From positions 733,763 to 797,762 of the forward strand of contig SJOL01007141.1 in the NCBI GenBank assembly GCA_004794785.1: a stretch of DNA of 64,000 bases, in the 5' to 3' direction. The translations under genes were made by a program, and so were the position numbers. Positions 21,410 to 31,515 of the stretch are shown piece after piece. The notes beneath the pieces are model-generated. The model was not told the DNA's origin and ran no database searches. It worked only from the letters and a program-made list of their open reading frames with translations. Source of the stretch: Opisthorchis felineus. Lineage: Eukaryota; Platyhelminthes; Trematoda; Opisthorchiida; Opisthorchiidae. How positions within the stretch are numbered: the first letter of the stretch is position 1; each line of letters starts with the position of its first letter.

Positions 21410-22423
21410 ATGTCAATTTCAGCTGAGGATTTGAAAGCAATCCTTCAACAGCAACCAACGCAGTTCGACCAATCGCAATTGCGACTTATTCAGTCTCTTA
21501 CTCAAGTTATCAGTCCTCAGACATCAGTTCCATCTCAAAGTGGCACTTCATTATCCTTTGCCGATTCTATCGCAGCAACTGTTACCGAATTTGTCTACGA
21601 ACCGGCATCTGGTCTCACATTCGATTCATGGTACAGTCGCTGGGAAGATACTTTCCAGAATGAGTTTACCGACAAAGGTGATGCGTGGAAATTTCGTCTC
21701 TTGGTCCGGAAACTTGGAACCCTCGAGCACGATCGGTCCACGAACTTCATTCTTCCAAAACATCCAAAGGATCTAAACTTTGCGCACACAGCGGAACAAC
21801 TCCGTGAAATTTTCGGTGAACAACATTCACTTTTTAATGTTCGATACAACTGTCTCAAATTGGCCAAGCGCGATGCTGACGATTACGTCACTTTTGCCGG
21901 TGCCGTCAACCATGAGTGTGAAAGATTTCAATTGCAGTCACTTACAGAGGATCAGTTCAAGTGTCTAATTTTCGTTGCTGGTCTTCAGTCTACGCAGGAA
22001 TCAGATATTCGCACTCGATTGCTTTCCAAGCTTGAGCACGAGAAGGATATTACTGCGAAAGTACTCACCACCGAATGCCAACGTTTGTGTAATCTTAAAC
22101 ACGATACCGCAATGGCACAGCAGACGTCACGACCTACTAATCCCAGTGGTATCATGGCATTGAGACGAACCACTGTTACACTGTTCACCAGCATCATATT
22201 GGTCCTGTGGCGAGTGGCATTATGCACGTTTCTGTCCATTCAAGAAGCACCAGTGCCAGACGTGTCATCGGTGGGGCCACAAAGAAGGTTTCTGCCCTAC
22301 CCAAAAACCCGCAGTACCCAAAAATTAAAAGGGCTTCAACAGTCCAATCAGCAACACAGTCAAAAAGCAGCCATACAAGAAACGACCGCAGTCCAGATCT
22401 GTGTTTGCAACATCCCAAGTTGA
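21410..22423 (+). pseudogene. Gag of gypsy element 1, frameshifted
   Basis: The start codon is 32 bp after the 5' LTR. The N-terminal two thirds is an intact capsid-like region: SGLTFDSWYSRWEDTF, then LREIFGEQHSLFNVRYNCLK, then DDYVTFAGAVNHECERF. The CX3HX4C / CX2CX4HX4C knuckles (about 22203-22300: SCGEWHYARFC, then CQTCHRWGHKEGFC) are in another frame, so a frameshift lies at about 22120-22200. In the first knuckle a Tyr stands where a Cys is expected three residues upstream. Gag would package RNA in cytoplasmic particles. Confidence 0.88.
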
Positions 22424-25330
22424 ATTGGAGTCCCGAAGGAAATGCCTTACAATTTTCATCAACAAAATTCCAATCCGTCTGCAGTTCGGCACAGCTTCAG
22501 ATATTACGTTGATCTCACGTTCCAGTTGGGAGTTGATAGGAAAACCTGTTGTGTAATTCACGAATCACCGGGCCCAAAGTGCATCTGGCAGTACCCTACT
22601 ACTGACTGGCAGGTTAGCCTGTAATGTATCATTCAACAATCTACATTTTTCAGGAACTTGTTATCTCACTGACTGTCCTCATTTGAACATTCTTGGACTT
22701 AATTGGGTTGAGAAACTTCATATTTTCAATGTACCTTTATCATCTGTGTGCAGTGCTCTGGAATTTGCATCCTGCTCAGACATTGCAGAACACTTTACTA
22801 ACACATTCAAGACAAAATTCAACGATGTCCTCCAAAGTGGCCTTGGATGCTGTACCAAAACCAAGACAAGCCTCAAACCCCAACCCGATTCCAGACCAAT
22901 TTTCAGACCGAAGCGTCCCGTGTCATTTGCCGCTCTCGCAACTGTGGAGAATGAACTTGTTCGTCTCCAGCAATCCGGAGTTATCCAGCCAGTAAACTAT
23001 TCATCATGGGCAGCTCCTATTGTTGTCATCAAAAAAGCAAATGGCAAGGTGCGCATATGTGCTGATTATTCCGCTGGGTTAAATGCCGTGTTAGACTCTC
23101 ACCAGTATCCATTACCGGTACCAGGAGATCTGTTCACCAAGCTCAATGGTGGAAAATGTTTCGCAAAGCTGGATCTCGCTGATGCTTACCTTCAAATAGA
23201 AGTCTCTGATGACTCCAAAGAACTGACAATTAACACACATCGCGGTTTGTTTCAATTTAACCGTCTGCCTTTTGGGGTAAAATCTGCACCAGCAATATGC
23301 CAACAAACAATGGATGCCATGCTAAACGGTTTATCAGGAGTTGCTGCTTATTCAGATGACATCATTCTCACAGGTTCTAGTCAAGAACTTTTGCATCGCT
23401 TGCATTGTGTACTCGAACGAACTCAGCAATATGGTTTTTGTCTATGCAGAAAAATGTGCATTTTTTTCTCACATCCATTAAATATCTCGGATTTATTTTT
23501 GACGAAAATGGTAGTCATCCAGATCCAGAAAATATTTCTGCCATACAACAAATGCCAGCACCGACGGACTTAGCAACCTTGCGCTCCTTCCTCGACTTGG
23601 TAAGGCATTACAGTTCATTTTTGCCAGACATGCATCGTGTCCGCTAAATCATCTTTTGAAAAAGGATGTGCCTTGGAACTGGTCACATCAGTGCCAGTCC
23701 GCTTTTGACAAAGTAAAATCACTTCTCAGCTATGATCTTCTACTCACACATTACAATCCAGCCCTTGACATTACTGTTGTTTCAGACGCATCCAACTATG
23801 GCATTGGAGCTGTCATTTCTCACGTTTTCCCTGACGGAAACGAAAAAGCAATTGCCCAGGCAGCTAGATCCTTAACAATTACCGAGCGCAATTATGGCCA
23901 GATCGAAAAAGAAGCTTCAGCGATAATATTCGCCATCAAGAAGTTCCACAAAATGCTCTATGGGCGTCATTTTACGCTCACCACTGACCATAATCCCCTT
24001 CTCGGCGTTTTCGGATCGAAGAAAGGCATCCCTGTTTACACAGCCAACCGTTTGCAACGTTGGGCTACAATGCTTCTGGGCTACGACTTCTCCATCAAGT
24101 ACCAGTCTACTGATGCTATTGGCCAAGCTGATGCATTATCAAGACTCATGGATTCTCAACGTCAACAACCCGAAGATGCTGTTGTTGCCGCGATAGCGAT
24201 GGAACCAGAAGTTAACGCAGTGCTTGCTACTACAATCCGTGCACTTCCAGTTACTTCTGCCATGGTTCGCGACGCCACTGCTATTGATCGGTTACTTCAA
24301 AAGGTACTCCATTTTCACCGCACACACTGGCCTGCAGTATGTTCCGATAAACAACTCCAACCGTTCTACCAACGTCTATCCTCAGTTTCCGAGGTTGATG
24401 GTTAAATACTCTTCGCAGAATGGGTAATTGTGCCCCCGGAATTACAGAGCGATGTCCTTAAACAATTTCATTTTGGACATCCCGGTATTAACCGCATGAA
24501 GGCGCTAACACGTAGTTATGTCTACTGGCCGAGCATGGATAAGTGGTTAGAAGAACTTGTACACAAGTGCTCAAAATGCCAACTTTCTGCAAAATCCCCT
24601 CGGAAAACAGAATTATGTTCATGGCCTGTTCCAGAAACTCCACGGTCACGAATTCACGTTGATTTTGCGGGACCAATCAATGGCCAACAATATCTGATCC
24701 TAATAGATGCTTATAGCAAATGCCCAGAAGTGTTTAGCATGAACCATGTTACTGCTTGTGCTACCGTTTCAAAACTACAACATGTGTTTAGGCACTTTGG
24801 AGTTCCAAATATCATTGTCTCTGACAGCCGCAGTGCATTCACGTCCGCTGAATTTTTCGCCTTCTGTCAAGAAAATAGCATACATGGTGGTGTGGAAAAG
24901 TGGACACAAGGTATAATTGTGCGCCGTGCTGGAAGAGTTGTCTATGAGGCAAACGTAAGCTCCACTATCTGGGTCCGTCATGCCAATCAGCTATGCTCTT
25001 CCTATCTTCCAGCGACAGCTACACCTTTATTCTTTCCCTCACAATAAGGCTTTCAAATAAATCATGGGTGTACGGCAGCGAAGCATCGGTGTCGAACACT
25101 GATGTCATGCTGTCGATGATGATGATGACGATAACAGCTACACTCGATCCTGTTCTTCCACTGGAGATTCTTCTCGACACATTTGAATTAGCTCAAAAGC
25201 CAAAATCTCCAGAGCCGATGAATGAACCAGTAATTTCCAAAAGTTGCGCACCTAGAAGATGGACCGATCAAATACGAAGGCCCGTCATACCAATGCAACT
25301 CAACCCTCAGCAGCAGTCCTACGATCGAGC
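22424..25330 (+). pseudogene. Pol of gypsy element 1 (protease, RT, RNase H, integrase), broken
   Basis: In order: a protease region with QFGTASDIT (about 22480-22506), Gly standing where the catalytic Asp belongs; RT with LDLADAYLQIEV and the catalytic AYSDDIIL (about 23344-23367), in a frame ending at 23573; a frameshift near a T-run at about 23440-23470; RNase H with VVSDASNYGIGAV (about 23779) and TTDHNPLL, closed by TAA at 24403-24405; and integrase with the HHCC region HFGHPG...CSKCQ and catalytic VDFAGP (about 24658) and VSDSRSAFTSAEF. After CQENSIH the protein jumps to the C-terminal GIIVRRAGRV domain, so the segment with the third catalytic residue's surroundings is truncated. A LINE tail splits the C-terminus at 25025. 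Confidence 0.9.
25025..25133 (+). mobile_element. 109-bp LINE-tail insertion with perfect target-site duplication
   Basis: This insertion consists only of the last 109 bp of the RTE tail family, from CTTTATTCTTTCCCTCAC to GATGATGATGACGATA. It is flanked by a perfect 10-bp duplication ACAGCTACAC (25015-25024 and 25134-25143). The duplicated bases are gypsy integrase coding sequence, so the event post-dates the gypsy insertion. Confidence 0.92.
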
Positions 25331-25335
25331 ACTTC

Positions 25336-25345
25336 AGAGGGGAGG
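25336..25345 (+). other. Polypurine tract, gypsy element 1
   Basis: The sequence AGAGGGGAGG immediately precedes the 3' LTR. This is the expected plus-strand primer site for reverse transcription. Confidence 0.85.
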
Positions 25346-25602
25346 TGTTAGGAGGACTACCTCCAAACGAACAAATCCACTTTGCTAACGATTTGTCTTG
25401 TATACTGAAACCTTGTTTCTATATTTCAGCCTCTCACTGACATCCTATTGGACTGTTAGCTCTTTTTATATTCTGGTTCAGTTGAATTCCATATCACGGA
25501 ACGGTCAACTTGTTTGCAGTATAACTTCCTCAAAGTTGTTTGCCTTCTCCGTTCTGGTGAACTAACGAGTCTGACTGATAGATTACCAAAGAGGATATAA
25601 CA
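25346..25602 (+). repeat. 3' LTR of gypsy element 1
   Basis: It is 257 bp and starts TGTTAGGAGG, ending GGATATAACA. It is about 95% identical to the 5' LTR, which points to a moderately young insertion. Confidence 0.95.
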
Positions 25603-25701
25603 ATCACCATTCCTAGCCTATCCCCAATATTTGTCATTTTCACCTATACTCACTCTTCCCTTCCATGCGACCAGAATCAACCCACTCTCTGTCCACTGTC
25701 C

Positions 25702-25795
25702 AGATAGCTCAGGGGTTGAGACGCAAACTTACATTGCAGGGAGACCCATGACTCGAAATCAAACCCAACAACTCAAGCGCTCGTGTCCAGACTTG
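25702..25795 (+). repeat. tRNA-like sequence, possible SINE relic
   Basis: The sequence ATAGCTCAGGGGTTGAGACGC (about 25703-25723) resembles a tRNA A-box region, and GACTCGAAATC about 45 bp later resembles a damaged B box. There is no acceptor-stem pairing that would make it a functional tRNA, and the SINE-A body is not obvious behind it. Confidence 0.3.
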
Positions 25796-26011
25796 ACTAG
25801 ACAAATAGAAAGCGAGTTTTCGACTGTGCAACCGGGACTTCCAATGAAGGTGTCCAGAACCAGAGGCTGCGCTAATTAGGCCATGTATTGCGCATGCCGA
25901 ACCATCGTTTGCCGAAGAGAGTGCTGTTTTCCGTGGCCAATTCAGAGTGGCGGAAGCAGAGAGGTGGCCAACCCTTGACCTGGCAGAGGGGTATGAAGTA
26001 GATTACGAAAC

Positions 26012-26184
26012 TGCTGAAGCACCCTTTCGGTGCCTAGCTGCCATTCCACCTAGATGAAGCACGAGGGCTGGGCAACTGCCAGGTTGCCCAAGCCTAGTCA
26101 GGGGAAGTTGAGATGCCGAGGTTGGGTTCGAACCACGGACCCTCCGGTCAGTAAATCTGCGCTCTAACCACTGAGCCATCTCGC
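26012..26184 (-). mobile_element. SINE-A copy inside the RTE 3' coding end
   Basis: This is a reverse-orientation copy with body words GGTGCCTAGCTGCCATTCC and head relics GGTTCGAACC and CCACTGAGCCATCTCGC. It is inserted between the GMK block and the final coding block of the LINE. No clear target-site duplication was found. Confidence 0.85.
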
Positions 26185-26443
26185 TGTCGGTGCGAATCCC
26201 ATTTCAGGATGGGGACTACGTGATCCTCACTGTGCCTGGTTGGATATGCTGAAGGATATGGCTAATCGATGTCAGTGGCGTCCTTGTTGTCTGTTTCTAT
26301 CCACATTGCCTTAATGGATGTCTGGAGGTGTAGGCACCTAGGAATGATTGGTAGGCTAGCACTAAATCCCTTCTCCATCCATTTTTATTTTTTCTTCAAA
26401 ATAAGGCTTTCAAATAAATCATGGTTGTACGGTAGTGGAGCAT

Positions 26444-26635
26444 GGGCGAGATGGCTGTGGTTAGAGCGCGCATTTACTGACCGAAGGGTCCGTGGTTCGA
26501 ACCCGACCTCTGCATCTCGACTTCCTCTGTCTAGGCTCGGGCAACCTGGCAGTGTCCCAGTCCTTGTGCTTCCTTCGGGTGTCATGGCATCTAGACACCG
26601 AAAGGGTGTTACAGCTGAACGACTATTTTTTTATT
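26444..26635 (+). mobile_element. SINE-A copy inside the RTE 3' UTR
   Basis: This is a full-length plus-strand copy starting GGGCGAGATGGCTGTGG with an intact B box (GGTTCGAACCC), ending ACAGCTGAACGACTA and a T-rich tail. It has a 13-bp target-site duplication with one mismatch: GGTAGTGGAGCAT (26431-26443) and GGTAGTGAAGCAT (26636-26648). Removing it restores a continuous LINE tail. Confidence 0.93.
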
Positions 26636-26699
26636 GGTAGTGAAGCATCAGTGTTGAACACTGATGTTATTCTGTCGATGATGATGATGATTATGAGAA

Positions 26700-26790
26700 T
26701 TGGGCAACCTAGCAGTACCTCAGCCCTGGTATTTCCTTCGGATGACGGACACCAAGACACTAAAAGCGCTTTAGAGCTGAACAACTTATT
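26700..26790 (+). mobile_element. SINE-A 3' fragment
   Basis: Only the 3' half is present: GGGCAACCTAGCAGTACCTC, then CTTCGGATGACGG, then TTTAGAGCTGAACAACTTATT. It begins a few bases after the microsatellite tail of the RTE element. The LINE may therefore have inserted into an older SINE. Confidence 0.7.
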
Positions 26791-26794
26791 CCTA

Positions 26795-27664
26795 TCTCTA
26801 GACATAGGTCAGCAGGTTAAAGTGCCCAACTCCGTACACTATGCCCTATTAAACGTTACAAACTCCATCCGCCAACACCGACAGTGGTGAGGGACAGCCG
26901 ATTCTTACTTTTCGCTTTTGCCCCGGAATTGCGAGTCGCCCCGATCGAGGAGCACGAGCCTCTTGCCCCCTACTCGTCTATACACGCTATTGAACCCATT
27001 TCCGCCAAATCATTGGTTCTTCGCGAATAGACCGCAAAAAGACAAACTGATCGTCCACTGTTGAAGAGCCTCTTGTCTGAATCACTCCGTCAACAGTGTT
27101 CTCGTTTGAATTACTTGACTCCCACACCGGTTCGGGAGACCAGAGAAACTTATCAAAACTCCATTAACGATTCATGATCATGAATCGCACTCCTTCGGAG
27201 GAATGTGAACAAGACTGTCATTCAGCAGCCAGATCATTAATTCCACAAAATTTAACTACAATATGCCTAAAAACTCACAGAACAGTCATTCTCTGGCGGC
27301 AGCGAGGGACTCAGCGACGGGAGGCCTGGTCCCAACGCACTTGACGCTCTGATTGGCTGATTAAACCAGCTACGATTCCGCGTCCGCTGGGTCACGGTCT
27401 TCAAGGTTTTTCGGTCGATACAGCGAAACAAAACACCCCTTAACGATCCATCCCCGCCCAAGAATAGGCTTATATTGCGTCCGAGAATAGAGAAATCGGG
27501 CAGGTGTTGTACAACAGTGTTTCACGAGTTCCACGGGGCTCACGGATTCACGGATTGATACACAGGATCGAGGCTCTCGCACAAGTTTCCCGGGTCGGTT
27601 TTGTTCTTCTCGTTCAGCGGCTGTCGTTCGCCTGGAAGACACAAGCGAAAAAATGGTGTAGCAC
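26795..27664. other. GC-richer unassigned stretch; may include LINE 3' UTR
   Basis: This lies at the 3' end of the minus-strand CR1/Jockey-type element and may be its 3' UTR in part. It contains a perfect 20-bp palindrome at 27168-27187. Minus-strand open frames (27642-27370, 27461-27267) have no recognisable domain. Confidence 0.35.
27168..27187. repeat. Perfect 20-bp palindrome
   Basis: CGATTCATGA followed directly by TCATGAATCG is a perfect dyad with no loop. Its function is unknown. Confidence 0.6.
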
Positions 27665-28965
27665 TGCTGTTTAAGTTCTCAGCGCGGGGCAGTATGTTTG
27701 CCAGCACGAGGACTCGCATAGGAAAGTGTTTAACAGTGCTTTGAACTGGGTTCTAAAAGGAGCGTGGACAACCGTCGGAGGAAGGTTATTCCACGCAGCT
27801 ACTGCACGAAATGAGAAATAATTTTGCCTGATGAAGGTGTTCTCTCTGAGCTTGAAAATCTTCTTACCATGTCCCCGCCGTGTGTTTGCTGGCTCAATGG
27901 TGGAAAACCAGTTGGCCAAACCTTGTTCAAACAGGGTATAAGTAAGAATTAGGTCCCCTCGGAGGCGGCGATACTCGAGGGGAAAGAGGTCAAGCGCCGT
28001 GAGACGCATTTCGTAGTCCACGGATTTAATGCCGGCAACCATTTTCGTAGCAGCTCGCTGGACACGCTCANNNNNNNNNNNNNNNNNNNNNNNNNNNNNN
28101 NNNNNNNNNNNNNNNNNNNNNNNNNNNNNNNNNNNNNNNNNNNNNNNNNNNNNNNNNNNNNNNNNNNNNNNNNNNNNNNNNNNNNNNNNNNNNNNNNNNN
28201 NNNNNNNNNNNNNNNNNNNNNNNNNNNNNNNNNNNNNNNNNNNNNNNNNNNNNNNNNNNNNNNNNNNNNNNNNNNNNNNNNNNNNNNNNNNNNNNNNNNN
28301 NNNNNNNNNNNNNNNNNNNNNNNNNNNNNNNNNNNNNNNNNNNNNNNNNNNNNNNNNNNNNNNNNNNNNNNNNNNNNNNNNNNNNNNNNNNNNNNNNNNN
28401 NNNNNNNNNNNNNNNNNNNNNNNNNNNNNNNNNNNNNNNNNNNNNNNNNNNNNNNNNNNNNNNNNNNNNNNNNNNNNNNNNNNNNNNNNNNNNNNNNNNN
28501 NNNNNNNNNNNNNNNNNNNNNNNNNNNNNNNNNNNNNNNNNNNNNNNNNNNNNNNNNNNNNNNNNNNNNNNNNNNNNNNNNNNNNNNNNNNNNNCAGTGG
28601 TCCCAGATCGGAGCCTTGAGGAACTCCAATGGAGACCGGCGCTGGAGAAGAGTAGGTCAAGCCTACTTTCACTCGGAATGTTCTGTCTGATAGGAACGCC
28701 TTGATCCAGAGTAGGATCTTCCCTTGAACCCCTTAAGACTCGAGTTTGTGGAGCAGCGGGACGCGTGGGACTCGATCGAATGCCCTTGAGAAGTCGAAAA
28801 ATATGGCATCTGATATGAGTTCCTCGTCCTTGGCTTGGGTTAAGCTGTCCATACACACGAGCATGTTCGTCACGCAAGGACGGTTTGGGAGAAATCCGTG
28901 TTGAACTGGAGATATCAGGGTCCCTGAAATCCGGAAAAGAACTAGCCCCTCGCTGATCCAGTTCT
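27665..28965 (-). mobile_element. CR1/Jockey-type LINE reverse transcriptase, partly in assembly gap
   Basis: On the minus strand, ISPVQHGFLPNRPCVTNMLV and FFDFSRAFDRVPR (motif A) lie at about 28910-28745, and IGVPQGSDLGPL (motif B) at about 28635-28600. After the N gap the C-terminal part runs as [37 protein letters not shown] and [13 protein letters not shown], with a stop at about 27671. The order and the closing WNNLP block are typical of CR1/Jockey-superfamily elements. The catalytic motif C would fall within the Ns. One frame change is seen near 28690-28730. The C-terminal 130 codons are open, so this copy is fairly young. Confidence 0.85.
28071..28594. other. Assembly gap (524 Ns)
   Basis: This is unsequenced and lies inside the CR1/Jockey-type RT. 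Any reading frame reported across it is meaningless. The gap size may be only an estimate. Confidence 1.
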
Positions 28966-30765
28966 GGCAGGGGGAGTGTCGCGCTACCGGTGACTGTGAA
29001 AGGTATGCTTCATGTCCACCAAGTTAACTCCATGGTGTCTGTAGTGGTGGGAGTTCCGCTTTGTTCAGTTGAAACACATAAGTGTGAGTAGTATTGATAG
29101 ACGTGGTAATAAAGAGGAAATTCATCACCAAATGCAGATGTCAGTCCACCAGTATAATCACGCTGTGCGCTCACCTCTATCCAGATAAAGACCAGTCTTA
29201 GTCTCATATGCACCCCTTCATGAGGGTCAGAAGGAACCTCGTCATCTCCGCTGCCAGATAGCTGGAGTGTAGGAGAATGGCCTACCCTGGCTTTGTGAAT
29301 TTTTCTCTTTTAGTCTTACTACTTTTCTCATTTATCTGGATTGTTACTGTTTCCTCTTACATGCCGAATCGGAGAACTGCGGACGAAATGGTAAGGGGCA
29401 ACGTAAGCTTTCGCGCAGGTGGACCGGTTTTTCCCTGCGACTCTACTCAGTAGGCTAGGCTTTCATGGGTAAGAGGTGACACTGCTCAGCGGGATGAAGG
29501 CCAGAAGCAGCTGAATTTGTCCGTTAGATGTTAACACTGCTTTCAGGTTTACGCATCTCCTACTGCAAAAGATTTTCCATAAATATAAGGCGGTTGTACC
29601 GGAGAAAGGTTCCGCTTAAGTACGCCCGTGCTGTAAGAAAGAACGGTTGTCTGTATGTGCTCCAAGAGCTCGACACGACTTTATGCTCCGGCATTTGGTC
29701 TTCTCATGGCCTGTGACATGCAAGACTGCAGGTGACAGACTGTTTAGGCTTTCATTCAAATGGTTTGCCTGTTAGCTCCTGATGTTTTTAGTCCTCATAC
29801 GGAGCTCGGAGTAGTGTCTAAGGCATCCTCTTTCAGAAGTTGGACTTTGGTTCTCAGCAATTTTCTGATAATTCCAGATTTAATCGCTGAAAACTTATCC
29901 ATTTGGAAGTGACCCACGTTCATGCACAGAAGTCTTATTCCCATGACCGCTCTTTTAAACATGAGCTCAGTGTTACTGGGCGCGTTGATATCATTAGAAA
30001 TCGACGCCGCAAGGCACGTACTCCAGGAGTGTGCCGACGGGTCACAACCTGGCTGGTGTCGTAAGTAGAAAATATCTCATCTTTGCGTGAAGTTGAAGTT
30101 GTGTATTGATAATTATTCGCGGAGCGAGTTTATGATATCAGGGTGGCAGGCGGAGCACCGGATTTTGACGTCGTTTACACATACTGACGAAGGTGGACGC
30201 ACAAAAGAAACGGTCTAATGAGTGTAGATATCGAATGATATGGGAATGAGTACAGATCCTAATAAGTATGGGGCGTAGAGCCGATGAATTTTCGTCTACG
30301 GAGGCCAAAGGCGTTCTGCCCAGGAGACAACCATTAAACAGCAAGAGGCGAAGGCTTGGAATCCCTGTCGATTTCAGAAGAGTTGGCGGCAAGCTGTGGT
30401 CTAATTTATTAGATGCCTTGGGGAAGCTAAACTATATGATATTGGTTGGGCCACCAGATGCATTCAAGATCCGGAATTGTTGGATCGGTTAATGTTGTTC
30501 TGTTTGGTATCCGAGTTCGGAAGCAAGCAACCGGAGGTGATGTAGACATAAATTTAAAAACCGGATTCTCGAAAGCCGGTTGATAACACTGTTAGAACTA
30601 AGGAGTTTTATATCCACGGATGCCATTCTGCCTTCTCTACAACCTTCGGTGGTTTTGCGGAGTTAAAGCAGGACCGGCGAAACCTGCATTTGCATTTTTC
30701 TGTCTTGAGTTCTCACGGAAAAATCCTTAAGCTTGTAGCTATCCCTTCAACCACACACATGACCG
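28966..30765. other. No recognisable gene
   Basis: Small open frames (29528-29716 and 30268-30492 on plus, 30392-30138 on minus) lack motifs and flanking splice signals. The minus-strand LINE may extend a little into the left edge. Confidence 0.4.
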
Positions 30766-30939
30766 TTCAGCTCACCGCCGCTCACTAGATCACGAGACCT
30801 GTTTTTTCCTACACTCATAAATCAAGCCACACAATCGTGGCTTACTTGACTACACAGCTCACAGTCGTTCTCTAGATAACGAGACTCGTCTCTTTCCCAG
30901 ACTTGCAGATCACGCCACACAAGGGTGACTCATCTGACA
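30766..30939 (+). repeat. Imperfect tandem duplication of about 88 bp
   Basis: Two adjacent units start CAGCTCACCGCCG (30766) and CAGCTCACAGTCG (about 30855). Both contain CTAGAT.ACGAGAC and CACGCCACACAA-like words in the same order. This looks like a small satellite seed or a duplicated segment. Confidence 0.5.
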
Positions 30940-31515
30940 TTGACTGTCCGTACCGTCTAGTAAGCGTAGCAACAAGTCATGTGCTGACACACTCACGCAC
31001 ACGCAAACGCGCCTACATATAGGAAAACCGAACACAGCCCACCCACAACACAACTCAACACAACTCCGCAGCACTACGCAAGTCGCCCGATACGGAGTAT
31101 AGCCGCTCAAGAATTACAACACGCCATCCACGGATAACCAGGAAATACGTGTAGCTGTCACAACGGCGAGAAAACACGAAACCTGCATCCTGCTCTCCAA
31201 CAGGATTTATCAACTTGTACCTCTAAAACGATACTTCCCTCTTTTCGTATATACATACTGTAATAATTTCACTTGACAAAACGATTTTTGTTCGTGCTCA
31301 TCGTTTTCTGTTCATATAGCTAATTTTTGGGCTATAGTAGAGCGTTAACAAGCTTTACGTCATGGAATCGCTGTGTGCTTTTTCCCTCCAGCTTCACTTT
31401 TTATTGCGGCAGAAAAAGCATAAATGAGGGAAAGTTAATGACGCCGGCCTAATTTCACGCTAAGATGGCCACTTGACCGAAATTTCACAAGTCAGCTTAT
31501 AGTGGTCAGTATGTA
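30940..31515. other. No recognisable gene
   Basis: This is an AT-richer stretch. A 66-codon minus frame at 31110-30910 has no recognisable domain. Confidence 0.35.

Larger units (their letters stand above)
21122..25602 (+). mobile_element. Ty3/gypsy LTR retrotransposon 1 (CsRn1-like), defective
   Basis: This is an element of about 4.5 kb with two 257-bp LTRs, a primer-binding-site-like sequence and a polypurine tract. The domain order is gag, protease, RT, RNase H, integrase, which is the Ty3/gypsy order. The LTRs differ at about 13 of 257 positions by eye (about 95% identity). The flanks show an imperfect 5-bp duplication, ACCAC versus ATCAC. It is dead: gag is frameshifted before its zinc knuckle, the protease active-site Asp is replaced, RT is frameshifted, a stop separates RNase H from integrase, roughly 90-100 integrase residues are deleted (estimated against element 2), and a LINE tail interrupts the integrase C-terminus. 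Confidence 0.95.
25850..26695 (+). mobile_element. RTE LINE 3' end, split by two SINEs
   Basis: The coding end reads LGHVLRMPNHRLPKRVLF then WRKQRGGQPLTWQRGMK (about 25879-26000). It resumes after the first SINE with GWG/DD-type sequence and MANRCQWRPCC (about 26258-26290), which is typical of RTE-clade C-termini. The 3' UTR then follows (26338-26443), interrupted by a second SINE and closed by the tail landmark and GATGATGATGATTATGA (to about 26695). This copy links the tail repeats at 1-170, 20765 and 25025 to an RTE protein. Stops at about 25871 and 26000 show it is dead. Confidence 0.82.

Noticed and set aside
28029..28877. Long open frames across the N block on both strands
   Set aside because: The Ns create artificial openness; only the sequence outside the gap carries LINE motifs.
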